Below, in pieces: positions 7,787-14,486 of a DNA stretch of 64,000 bases. The notes beneath the pieces are model-generated. The model searched no databases. It was given only the letters and a program-made list of their open reading frames with translations, and was not told the DNA's origin. The first letter of the stretch is position 1. Each line of letters begins with the position of its first letter. Location: NCBI RefSeq assembly GCF_022811665.1, contig NZ_CP094529.1, positions 1,116,001 through 1,180,000 on the forward strand, read 5' to 3'. The stretch comes from Chryseobacterium oryzae. Lineage in GTDB: Bacteria > Bacteroidota > Bacteroidia > Flavobacteriales > Weeksellaceae. The position numbers and the translations under genes are program-made.

Positions 7787-7986
7787 TGCAGACAACGGAA
7801 AAAGTATTGGCGAAGTGCGGGCAAAAATGAACTTTAGTTCAATTTTCGACCAAACGTAGCCGATATTTTTTCCATGAAACTAAACTACAAAAAATATGTG
7901 AAATGGAAAAATAGCGGCGGCTAAATATTACGAATAGTTCAACTTTGCACTTCACCCCGCATTTTGCCAATACAATGTTGTCTGTA
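7787..7986 (-). repeat. attC-like element 2 (ends cassette 2)
   Basis: Minus-strand core TACAGACAAC at 7986-7977 is the exact complement of the start of cassette 2. The terminal core GTTGTCTGCA is at 7796-7787. GTATTGGC and GCCAATAC arms, the TGCGGG/CCCGCA stem, GAACTTTAGTTC (7829-7840) and an inner stem GCCGATAT (7859-7866) with ATAGCGGC (7911-7918) plus CCAT/ATGG predict one long hairpin. Confidence 0.88.
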
Positions 7987-8007
7987 GTTTCTTTTAGCAA
8001 TCACTAT

Positions 8008-8208
8008 TTAATCATCATAATCATGATTTTCTTCTTCTTCATCTTCGTCTCCGACACGATTAATACTTCGATTTCCCGTTGAATAATCGGTTGAAATTTC
8101 ATCTATTGATGTTGAACCACATTCTTCACAAGTCCTAATCGGATAATCATAAGCCATGTCACAACTTGCACATGCCCATTTTATCTCAGTTGAAAAATTA
8201 TTCCACAT
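8008..8208 (-). CDS. Cassette 2 zinc-ribbon protein
   Basis: 66 residues. CASC and CEEC form two CxxC knuckles about 13 residues apart, a probable zinc ribbon. The C-terminus is a strongly acidic Asp/Glu tail, including EDEEEE. It starts 6 bases after the preceding ORF and is the last gene before attC-like element 2. The function is unknown; the acidic tail could be a protein-interaction or DNA-mimic segment. Confidence 0.65.
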   Translation of the reverse strand: MWNNFSTEIKWACASCDMAYDYPIRTCEECGSTSIDEISTDYSTGNRSINRVGDEDEEEENHDYDD

Positions 8209-8214
8209 AAAAAA

Positions 8215-8487
8215 TTACCATTTAGGTTTTCCGTCTTTTCCAACTATTGTATTAGCAATATCATTTGCTGAATTAGAATTGCCATCTTTTTCTGTGCTGT
8301 CATAAAGTGTGCTTACATATCTTGCAACTCCTCGACCTCCATCTGAACTATATTCAGTATCTTTATCAGTTCTGTATCCGTTATTATTCAGTGCATTAGC
8401 AATATCTTCAAAATCAAGATTTTTTCCAGATCGTTTTGCTCCTTCTACCATTCCTCGTACAAAAGTGTCTTTTTCCTCATTTCTCAT
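8215..8487 (-). CDS. Cassette 2 small soluble protein, unknown function
   Basis: 90 residues, no membrane segment. The N-terminal part (about 5-45) is helical with FEDIANALNNNGYRT. This resembles small helix-turn-helix or recombinase-associated segments in which a helix is followed by NGYRT-type text. The C-terminal half is Gly/Ser/Asp/Asn-rich and probably flexible. It is the first gene of cassette 2, about 110 bases from the cassette start, and probably co-transcribed with the zinc-ribbon gene. I do not recognise a family. Confidence 0.6.
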   Translation of the reverse strand: MRNEEKDTFVRGMVEGAKRSGKNLDFEDIANALNNNGYRTDKDTEYSSDGGRGVARYVSTLYDSTEKDGNSNSANDIANTIVGKDGKPKW

Positions 8488-8600
8488 AATATGTAATTAT
8501 TCCCGATTTATTCCACTTTGGAACTAAGGACATCGAATTGGAATGAATTTTTAAATTAAATTTCCCTGCCCGTTGTTTGAATATCCACTTTACATGGAAT

Positions 8601-8800
8601 TACAGACAACGGAAAAAGTATTGGCGAAGTGCGGGAGAAATATGAACTTTAGTTCAAGTTCGACCAAACTGAGCCGATGCTTTTTCAATGGAACTAAATT
8701 ACAAAAAAAATGTAAAATTGAAAAGCAGCGGCGACAAAAAAGGTGAGGATTTTCAATTCAGACTTAAACCCCGCATTTTGCCAATACAATGTTGTACGAC
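8601..8800 (-). repeat. attC-like element 1 (ends cassette 1)
   Basis: Minus-strand core GTCGTACAAC at 8800-8791 is the exact complement of the attI-adjacent start of cassette 1. The terminal core GTTGTCTGTA is at 8610-8601. Arms: GTATTGGC (8618-8625) with GCCAATAC (8780-8787), and TGCGGG with CCCGCA (8770-8775). The palindrome GAACTTTAGTTC is at 8644-8655. Inner stem: GCCGATGC-TTTTTCAAT (8673-8689) with ATTG-AAAAGCAGCGGC (8717-8732). The whole element can fold into a single branched hairpin. Confidence 0.88.
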
Positions 8801-8804
8801 GTTT

Positions 8805-9551
8805 TTACTTGATTCCATATTCTTTGAAATATTTTTTTACATTTTCTTTATTGTATTTGTCTTCTCCACGCCAAAAAAGTACAAAAGTCCAATCATGTTT
8901 TCCTGGTTCTTTTCGGTCAAATCTTAATGGTTGTAAAATATCTGCACAACCTAAAATTTCCATTAACATATGTCTTTCATTTTTAGAAGACTTAATTACT
9001 TCAGAAAGTCGATCTCTTAAAATACTCGGAGTTTCACCAATTTTCGAGGTATTAATCGTATCTAATATATTCTGAAATATTTGTATATCAATTTCTGTTG
9101 GCTGTGGTATTATTTCTTTTTGCAGTAGAGTTAAATCAAGCAAATTATATAAGCCATTTGAGTGTCTTACTCCGCTCCATTTTATTCTTTCAAAATTTAG
9201 AATATTTAAATCCTCATTTTCTCCAAATCCTAAAAGATAATCAGAATAATTATTTGTCTGTAATATTCTTTCGGCATTTCTGTAACTTGCTAATCCTGAT
9301 CTCCAATCAAGTCTTTTATTTGTTAAACTAGAAAGAAAAGCGTTTGTAATTTTACTTAATGGAATTTCATTTACGGTTTTTCTTAATTTTTCAAGCAATT
9401 CTTTTTTTGTTATTGAAATAGGTTCAAACATTAAACCTTTTTCTTTCGCATACTCAAAATCTTCGCTTGATAATTTTCTATTTTCGTCACTCAACCAACC
9501 TTGAGAACTCCAAAAAGTTTTGAATAAAATGTTTTTTGCTTTTTTATCCAC
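8805..9551 (-). CDS. Cassette 1 protein, unknown function
   Basis: 248 residues from a GTG at 9551, which lies 17 bases from the attI-like core. It is soluble, mostly helical, with no signal peptide or membrane segment. Notable conserved-looking stretches are LLFKTFW-like text at the start, LTNKRLDWRSGLASY in the middle and HDWTFVLFWRGEDKY near the end. I recall similar hypothetical proteins in bacteria but no function. As the cassette closest to attI it would be the best expressed from the adjacent promoter. Its 3' end lies 4 bases from attC-like element 1, the tight packing expected of a gene cassette. Confidence 0.75.
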   Translation of the reverse strand: MDKKAKNILFKTFWSSQGWLSDENRKLSSEDFEYAKEKGLMFEPISITKKELLEKLRKTVNEIPLSKITNAFLSSLTNKRLDWRSGLASYRNAERILQTNNYSDYLLGFGENEDLNILNFERIKWSGVRHSNGLYNLLDLTLLQKEIIPQPTEIDIQIFQNILDTINTSKIGETPSILRDRLSEVIKSSKNERHMLMEILGCADILQPLRFDRKEPGKHDWTFVLFWRGEDKYNKENVKKYFKEYGIK

Positions 9552-9567
9552 AATATTGTTTTAAAAT

Positions 9568-9577
9568 GTCGTACAAC
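9568..9577 (-). other. attI-like recombination core
   Basis: Minus-strand GTTGTACGAC, exactly complementary to the opening core of attC-like element 1. It has no long hairpin of its own, unlike the attC-like elements, and lies between the recombinase gene and the first cassette. The predicted exchange point is between G (9577) and T (9576). Confidence 0.75.
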
Positions 9578-9580
9578 TCT

Positions 9581-9611
9581 CAAATATACGAAAGTTTTAG
9601 AAATTAACAAG
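9581..9611 (-). promoter_or_regulatory. Cassette promoter (Pc-like)
   Basis: Minus-strand CTTG (9611-9608), a 19-bp spacer and TATATTTG (9588-9581) closely match the Bacteroidota -33/-7 promoter. Transcription would begin inside or next to the attI-like core and read into cassette 1. An integron cassette promoter occupies the same position. Confidence 0.7.
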
Positions 9612-9664
9612 AAAAAGTTGTATTTTATTAAAGCTTTGCTAGAGAGATAATTAAATATAATTTT

Positions 9665-9706
9665 TATATTTGTTATACAAAATACGCAATTCGCATTTTG
9701 TATAAC
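9665..9706 (+). promoter_or_regulatory. Recombinase promoter with a 12-bp-arm palindrome
   Basis: TATATTTG (9665-9672) is a -7 box for the recombinase gene. Overlapping its last base is a perfect inverted repeat, GTTATACAAAAT (9672-9683) and ATTTTGTATAAC (9695-9706), around 11 bases. The repeat ends 2 bases before the ATG at 9709. It could be an operator or a leader hairpin that limits recombinase synthesis. Confidence 0.6.
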
Positions 9707-9708
9707 TT

Positions 9709-10791
9709 ATGGAAGGTTCTTCAACTGATTTTCAAAGTGACTTTTTTCAAACTAAATTGGGAAGTCACAAAGATAGAAAAGTGATATGGGTGAAATTTGA
9801 GAAAAATTTTAACCTTATCAGAATTCTCAAGCAAACCACAAAATCTTTTTGGAGTAATTCTCAAAAATGCTGGTATGTTGCCGATAATAATTTTAACAGA
9901 AATCTGTTCGGAATCGAAAAACAAGTTATTGGGAAAGATGTTTTGATGAAAATTGGCACTATTAATTTACCTGAGCTAACGCGTTTTCAGGAACATATTA
10001 TTCTTAAAGGTTACAGCCAAAATACGCTAAAAACCTATACCGTAGAATTTGCACAACTGCTTTATATTCTTAAAGATTTCCCTGTTCAGAGTCTGTCTGT
10101 AGAAAAAATAAGGAGTTATTTGTTGTATTGCCATCAGACTTTAGAATTGTCAGAAAATCAAATTCATAGTAGAATGAATGCACTGAAATTTTATTTCGAA
10201 AAAGTTTTGCGAAGAGAAAAAATGCTTTTGGAAATTCCAAGACCTAAAAAGAAACAAATTTTGCCAAAATATCTGGATCAGGAAGACATCAAAAATATTT
10301 TGAACGTTACCGAAAATCCAAAACATCGACTTGTCATTAAGCTTTGTTACGGAATGGGACTTCGTGTAAGCGAAATCGTCAATTTAAAAGTTGAAGACAT
10401 AAGCAGTAGTAAAAAACGGGTTTTCATAGAAAATTCTAAAGGTAAAAAAGATCGTTACGTAAATCTTCCGGATAGTGTTTTAGATGATTTAAAAGTTTAC
10501 CATGAAGAATTTAAGCCTCAAAAATATCTTTTTGAAGGACAATACGGGGGTCAGTACACCGTAAGAAGTGTACAGCAGATTTTCAAAACTGCAATGAAAA
10601 AAGCTAAAATTAATAAAACTGTAGGTATACATGCCCTAAGACACAGTTACGCAACTCATCTACTAGAATTTGGTACTGATATTTCCCTAATTCAAAAACT
10701 GTTAGGACATAATGATATTAAAACCACTCTTATTTACACCCATGTAGCTAAATCTGTTAAGAATGTACAGTCTCCATTAGATAAAATTTAA
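9709..10791 (+). CDS. Tyrosine recombinase of the cassette array (integron-integrase-like)
   Basis: 360 residues. The N-terminal ~80 residues form an extra domain with VIWVKFEKNFNLI and FWSNSQKCWYV, seen as I recall on other Bacteroidota integrases. Next come a SAM-like core-binding domain (about 84-170) and a catalytic domain. Catalytic residues are R219, a Lys in GKKDR (244-246), H308, R311, H334 and Y343. The protein ends SPLDKI, as IntI proteins end with SPLDxL. The spacing R219 to H308 is 89 residues, close to XerD (96) and much shorter than IntI1 (131), so the IntI-specific insertion is absent. It diverges from the attI-like site and is the obvious candidate to move the cassettes. Confidence 0.9.
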   Translation: MEGSSTDFQSDFFQTKLGSHKDRKVIWVKFEKNFNLIRILKQTTKSFWSNSQKCWYVADNNFNRNLFGIEKQVIGKDVLMKIGTINLPELTRFQEHIILKGYSQNTLKTYTVEFAQLLYILKDFPVQSLSVEKIRSYLLYCHQTLELSENQIHSRMNALKFYFEKVLRREKMLLEIPRPKKKQILPKYLDQEDIKNILNVTENPKHRLVIKLCYGMGLRVSEIVNLKVEDISSSKKRVFIENSKGKKDRYVNLPDSVLDDLKVYHEEFKPQKYLFEGQYGGQYTVRSVQQIFKTAMKKAKINKTVGIHALRHSYATHLLEFGTDISLIQKLLGHNDIKTTLIYTHVAKSVKNVQSPLDKI

Positions 10792-10970
10792 TACTATCGT
10801 CTTTTTAAGTTGTTGATAATTAGCAATAAATCCATTTGCAAACGTTTACAAACGTATTTAAATGTTTTACTACCGATTAATTTTTTTCAATCTCGCAATC
10901 TTTGCAACAGAGATTAGAGAAAACAGTGAACGTCTCTTATCTGAGTTTAATAATTTAAAAAAATAAAGTT

Positions 10971-11303
10971 ATGTCACTAAGAAACAAAGTAACATTAATT
11001 GGTTACACAGGAAAAGAGGTTGAAATGATTAACTTCGAAAATGGAGGGATAAAAGCTTCGGTATCATTGGCTACTAACGATCATTATACCAATGCAAAAG
11101 GCGAAAAAGTAGAAGAAACTCAATGGCACAGTTTGGTTGCGTATGGGAAAACAGCCGAAATTTTTCAGAAATATGTTCCTAAAGGAAAAGAAATCGCTAT
11201 TGAAGGTAAAATTACCTACAGATCCTACGAAGATAAAGACGGTACAAAAAGATATATTACCGAGATTAGAGTAGAAGAACTACTTCTTTTAGGGAGTAAA
11301 TAA
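10971..11303 (+). CDS. ssb: Short single-stranded DNA-binding protein
   Basis: 110 residues, almost only the OB fold: NKVTLIGYTGKEVE at the start, then THWHSL-type text (QWHSLVAYGKTAE), PKGKEIAIEGKI and the strand pair RYITEIRVEEL. It stops at LLLLGSK and lacks the disordered tail and acidic tip by which the main SSB recruits repair proteins. It is therefore probably an accessory or paralogous SSB. It follows the recombinase by 180 bp and lies 26 bp ahead of an HRDC gene. Since attC-like sites work as folded single strands in integrons, the placement is suggestive, but it may only reflect chromosomal context. Confidence 0.9.
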   Translation: MSLRNKVTLIGYTGKEVEMINFENGGIKASVSLATNDHYTNAKGEKVEETQWHSLVAYGKTAEIFQKYVPKGKEIAIEGKITYRSYEDKDGTKRYITEIRVEELLLLGSK

Positions 11304-11329
11304 TCTATGAACTTTAAAATCATAATAGC

Positions 11330-11785
11330 ATGAAAATTAAAGTTTTAAAAATCCGAATTGATGATGAACATCTGTTGGAAGATCAAAAAATAGTTGATTC
11401 TTTTTTGAAATCTCATGAAATTATTAAAGCTGAAACCGCATTTGTTCAGAATGAGCAGTTCTGGTCTGTTTTGATCTACTTTAATAATTTGGAAGATGTT
11501 ACCAAAACAACAATAAAAGAGCCTAAAAGTTTGAAATATTCCGCAGAAAATGAAGACTTAAACAACGATGAAATAGAAATTTTGGAAGCTTTGAAGCTTT
11601 GGAGATCCGAAAAAGCAAAAGAACAGAATCTTCCTACTTATTTTATTGCAACCAATAAAGAATTAATTTCTGTAGCAAAATACAAGCCGGCAAAGAAAGA
11701 AGAGCTTTTAGACATTAAAGGTTTCGGAAAACATAAGATTGAAAATTATGGCGAAGAAATTTTGGAAATTTTAGACAGTGTTTAA
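11330..11785 (+). CDS. HRDC-domain protein
   Basis: 151 residues. The N-terminal ~80 residues are a small alpha/beta region. The C-terminal HRDC domain (about 80-148) has ALKLWRSEKAKEQNLPTYFIATNKELISVA and LLDIKGFGKHKIENYGEEIL. HRDC domains bind structured or single-stranded nucleic acid in RecQ helicases and RNase D; here the domain stands without a helicase or nuclease. It is probably co-transcribed with ssb, which it follows closely. Confidence 0.85.
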   Translation: MKIKVLKIRIDDEHLLEDQKIVDSFLKSHEIIKAETAFVQNEQFWSVLIYFNNLEDVTKTTIKEPKSLKYSAENEDLNNDEIEILEALKLWRSEKAKEQNLPTYFIATNKELISVAKYKPAKKEELLDIKGFGKHKIENYGEEILEILDSV

Positions 11786-11841
11786 TCATCAAAAAATTTA
11801 CTTGTGAAGTTTTTATTGATTTAAAAGTCCCTGCGATTGCT

Positions 11842-11849
11842 TATTTTTG
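11842..11849 (+). promoter_or_regulatory. -7 element TATTTTTG upstream of hisS
   Basis: Exact TAnnTTTG match 31 bases before the hisS start. The -33 element is not clear. Confidence 0.5.
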
Positions 11850-11879
11850 CAGTTAATAATAATCAATCATTTATAAAAA

Positions 11880-13247
11880 ATGAAGCCAGGTTTAGCAAAA
11901 GGAACCAGAGATTTTACATCGCTAGAAGTTTCAAGAAGAAAATACATCATCAATATATTACAGAAAAATTTCGAACTCTTTGGTTTTCAACCTTTGGAAA
12001 CACCAAGTTTCGAAAATCTTTCAACACTCACCGGGAAATATGGTGAAGAAGGAGATCGTCTTATTTTTAAGATTCTGAATTCAAGCATTAATGAGGCTAA
12101 AGATGATAAAAAAACGCAAATGCTTAATGATTTTCAAAGAGCGTTAGAAAAACCTTTCAGCTCTGAAAATCTTACCGATAAAGCTCTTCGTTACGACTTA
12201 ACTGTACCTTTTGCAAGATTTGTAGCCATGAATCATGGGAAATTAACATTTCCATATAAACGTTACCAAATTCAATCGGTTTGGAGAGCAGACCGACCTC
12301 AAAAAGGCAGATTCAGAGAATTTTACCAATGCGATGCAGATGTTGTAGGAAGCGAAAGTCTTTTGCAGGAAGTAGATTTGGTACAATTATATCTAAAATC
12401 TTTTGCTGAACTAAAAGTTTCAGTGACAATTCATATCAACAACAGAAAAATCCTTTCAGGATTAGCAGAATATGCAGGAATTACCGATAAACTAATCGAT
12501 TTTACCGTAGCTCTAGATAAATTAGATAAAATTGGTAAAGATGGTGTTGTGAAGGAACTTTTGGAGAGAGGAATTTCTCAGGAGTCTATTAATAAACTGG
12601 ATTTCCTGTTTAACCAATCTGATGATGCTTTAGAAAATCTTCTTCAGTTAAAAGAGAAATTCGCAGGAAATGAAATTGGCTTAAAAGGTGTTGAAGAACT
12701 AGAATTTGTAATTACTCAATCTTTAAATTTAGGTGTAGATATTCAGAATCTTGTTTTTGATATTACTTTAGCTCGTGGTTTAGATTATTATACCGGAGCA
12801 ATTTTTGAAGTGAAAGCAGACGAAGCACAAATGGGTTCTATCGGCGGAGGTGGAAGATATGATAATCTTACTGAAGTTTTCGGGGTGAAAAACGTTCCGG
12901 GAATTGGGATTTCTTTCGGTCTTGACAGGATTTATTTGGTAATGGAAGAGCTGAACCTTTTCCCTGAAGAAGCCACATCTAATGTTGAATATCTCTTTGC
13001 GAATTTTGGTGGCGAAGAAACTATTGAAGCTTTAAAATTGATTATTCAGTTGAGGGAAAAAGGAATTTCTGCTGAACTTTATCCTGAAAATGCAAAAATC
13101 AACAAACAATTCACTTATGCTGAAAAGAAAGGCATAAAAAATCTTGTTTTTTTAGGCGAAGAGGAAATTAAAAACAGAACGGTAACTTTTAAAAACCTTG
13201 AAATTGGCGAACAAAAGACAGTTTCTCTTGATGAGTTTTTAGATTAA
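11880..13247 (+). CDS. hisS: Histidine--tRNA ligase
   Basis: 455 residues, a full-length class II synthetase charging tRNA-His. It has GTRDF at the N-terminus, motif 2 around [13 protein letters not shown] and [15 protein letters not shown], the histidine-binding [10 protein letters not shown] loop and motif 3 in [11 protein letters not shown]. The C-terminal anticodon-binding domain covers about 355-455. It has its own promoter and a short AT-rich leader. Confidence 0.97.
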   Translation: MKPGLAKGTRDFTSLEVSRRKYIINILQKNFELFGFQPLETPSFENLSTLTGKYGEEGDRLIFKILNSSINEAKDDKKTQMLNDFQRALEKPFSSENLTDKALRYDLTVPFARFVAMNHGKLTFPYKRYQIQSVWRADRPQKGRFREFYQCDADVVGSESLLQEVDLVQLYLKSFAELKVSVTIHINNRKILSGLAEYAGITDKLIDFTVALDKLDKIGKDGVVKELLERGISQESINKLDFLFNQSDDALENLLQLKEKFAGNEIGLKGVEELEFVITQSLNLGVDIQNLVFDITLARGLDYYTGAIFEVKADEAQMGSIGGGGRYDNLTEVFGVKNVPGIGISFGLDRIYLVMEELNLFPEEATSNVEYLFANFGGEETIEALKLIIQLREKGISAELYPENAKINKQFTYAEKKGIKNLVFLGEEEIKNRTVTFKNLEIGEQKTVSLDEFLD

Positions 13248-13405
13248 ATTCAAATATAAAAAAAAATAAATGTAATCGCTTTTCTTTGGATGAGCGATTT
13301 TTTTGTTCACTTAAAACTCAATTAGCTTTACTAAATTTTAAAAATAGGAAACTACAATCTGCACGAAGTTTGTACTCTTTTAGAAACACTAAACAAATAT
13401 TGATT

Positions 13406-14395
13406 ATGAGTAAAGACATTTTACGAAAAGAACACGTGCTGGGATTAGGTGGAGTTGCAATAGGAACTGCTTTCGAAAAACTGACGGATGAACAGTCGTT
13501 CGAAATTTTAAATAAAGCCTGGAATGAAGGAATAAGATATTATGATACTTCTCCATGGTATGGGCTTACAAAGAGTGAGAGAAGATTTGGCGAATTTTTA
13601 AAGACGAAAAAACGAGAAGATTTTGTTTTCTCTACCAAAGTGGGAAGGCTTTTTACAGAAGTTTCAGCAGGCGAAGTCCCAAAAACAATGTGGAAGGATC
13701 CATTGAATTTCGATTTTGAGCATAATTATACTGCAGATGCAATTAAAAAATCTATTGATGAAAGTTTAAAAAGGACGGGTTTAACTCATATCGACATTGT
13801 GTATGTTCACGATTTATCCGAAGATCAGGTAGGAGACAGGTATGATTATTTTTTGGAACAGGCTAAAAATGGAGCTTTTAAAGTTTTATCAGATTTGAGA
13901 GATCAAGGGATAATTAAAGCTTGGGGAATGGGTGTTAATAAAATAGAACCTATATTAGATTGTCTGGAATTTGCAGATCCAGATATTTGCTTATCTGCCA
14001 CACAATATTCTATCTTAGAACATGAAGACGCTGTAGATAGATTGTTACCTGCAGTAAAAAAAGCTGGTGTAAAGTTAGTTTCCGGAGCGGGATTTAATTC
14101 GGGATTTATCAATGGGAGAGATCGGTATAATTATAAAGATGTTATTCCTAAAGGAATGACAGAGAAAAGAAATCAGATTTCAGAAATTGCATCGAAATAT
14201 AATATTAGCATTGTAGATGCTGCATTACAGTTTGTTTTGTCTGCCGACGAATTTGCATCCATAATTCCCGGAGCCAGCAAACCGGAACAGGTAAAAGATA
14301 ATATGAAAGCTTGGAATACAGAAATTCCTAAGCAATTCTGGCTCGAACTTAAAGAAAAAGGATTGGTGTATGAAAAAGCACAACTTCCTATATAA
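13406..14395 (+). CDS. Aldo/keto reductase
   Basis: 329 residues from the ATG at 13406. A longer frame from 13286 exists but its extra residues are not family-like. NADP-dependent TIM-barrel oxidoreductase. The catalytic tetrad is visible: Asp in YYDTSPWYG, Tyr in the same motif, Lys in STKVG and His in YVHDL. The cofactor loop is near IIPGASKPEQV. The text around DTSPWYG is closest to the D-threo-aldose/L-fucose dehydrogenase branch, so an aldose substrate is possible but not proven. It is a single gene ending in a strong terminator. Confidence 0.9.
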   Translation: MSKDILRKEHVLGLGGVAIGTAFEKLTDEQSFEILNKAWNEGIRYYDTSPWYGLTKSERRFGEFLKTKKREDFVFSTKVGRLFTEVSAGEVPKTMWKDPLNFDFEHNYTADAIKKSIDESLKRTGLTHIDIVYVHDLSEDQVGDRYDYFLEQAKNGAFKVLSDLRDQGIIKAWGMGVNKIEPILDCLEFADPDICLSATQYSILEHEDAVDRLLPAVKKAGVKLVSGAGFNSGFINGRDRYNYKDVIPKGMTEKRNQISEIASKYNISIVDAALQFVLSADEFASIIPGASKPEQVKDNMKAWNTEIPKQFWLELKEKGLVYEKAQLPI

Positions 14396-14405
14396 TTGTA
14401 ATTCT

Positions 14406-14431
14406 AAACCTGCTTCGATGCAGGTTTTTTT
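14406..14431 (+). terminator. Rho-independent terminator
   Basis: AAACCTGC and GCAGGTTT arms around TTCGAT with a T run, just after the aldo/keto reductase. Confidence 0.88.
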
Positions 14432-14486
14432 ATGTGGAACATACAAATAAGTTTATAAATTTCTTATTTTTACAAGAAAAGCAAAA

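Larger units (their letters stand above)
6638..9577 (-). mobile_element. Integron-like gene-cassette array
   Basis: Read on the minus strand: promoter (9611-9581), attI-like core (9577-9568), cassette 1 (9576-8610), cassette 2 (8609-7796), cassette 3 (7795-7146) and a truncated cassette 4 (7145 to about 6640). Each complete cassette ends in a ~200-nt foldable element starting with ACAAC and ending with GTTGT. The decisive observation is that the 10 bases opening each cassette are the exact reverse complement of the 10 bases opening its own terminal element (4 of 4), although these 10-mers differ between cassettes. A recombinase gene diverges from the array. Boundaries assume cutting after the first G of GTTGT, as in integrons. 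Confidence 0.85.

Noticed and set aside
6638..8800. CRISPR array or simple MITE family for the ~200-nt repeats
   Set aside because: Units are long, foldable and unevenly spaced, and carry genes between them; the cassette-specific complementary ends are not explained by CRISPR or by transposition of one element.
8688..9075. Two overlapping plus-strand ORFs
   Set aside because: Shadows of the cassette 1 gene and of attC-like element 1.
13286..13405. N-terminal extension of the aldo/keto reductase
   Set aside because: The 40 extra residues are not family-like and the ATG at 13406 begins the normal domain.
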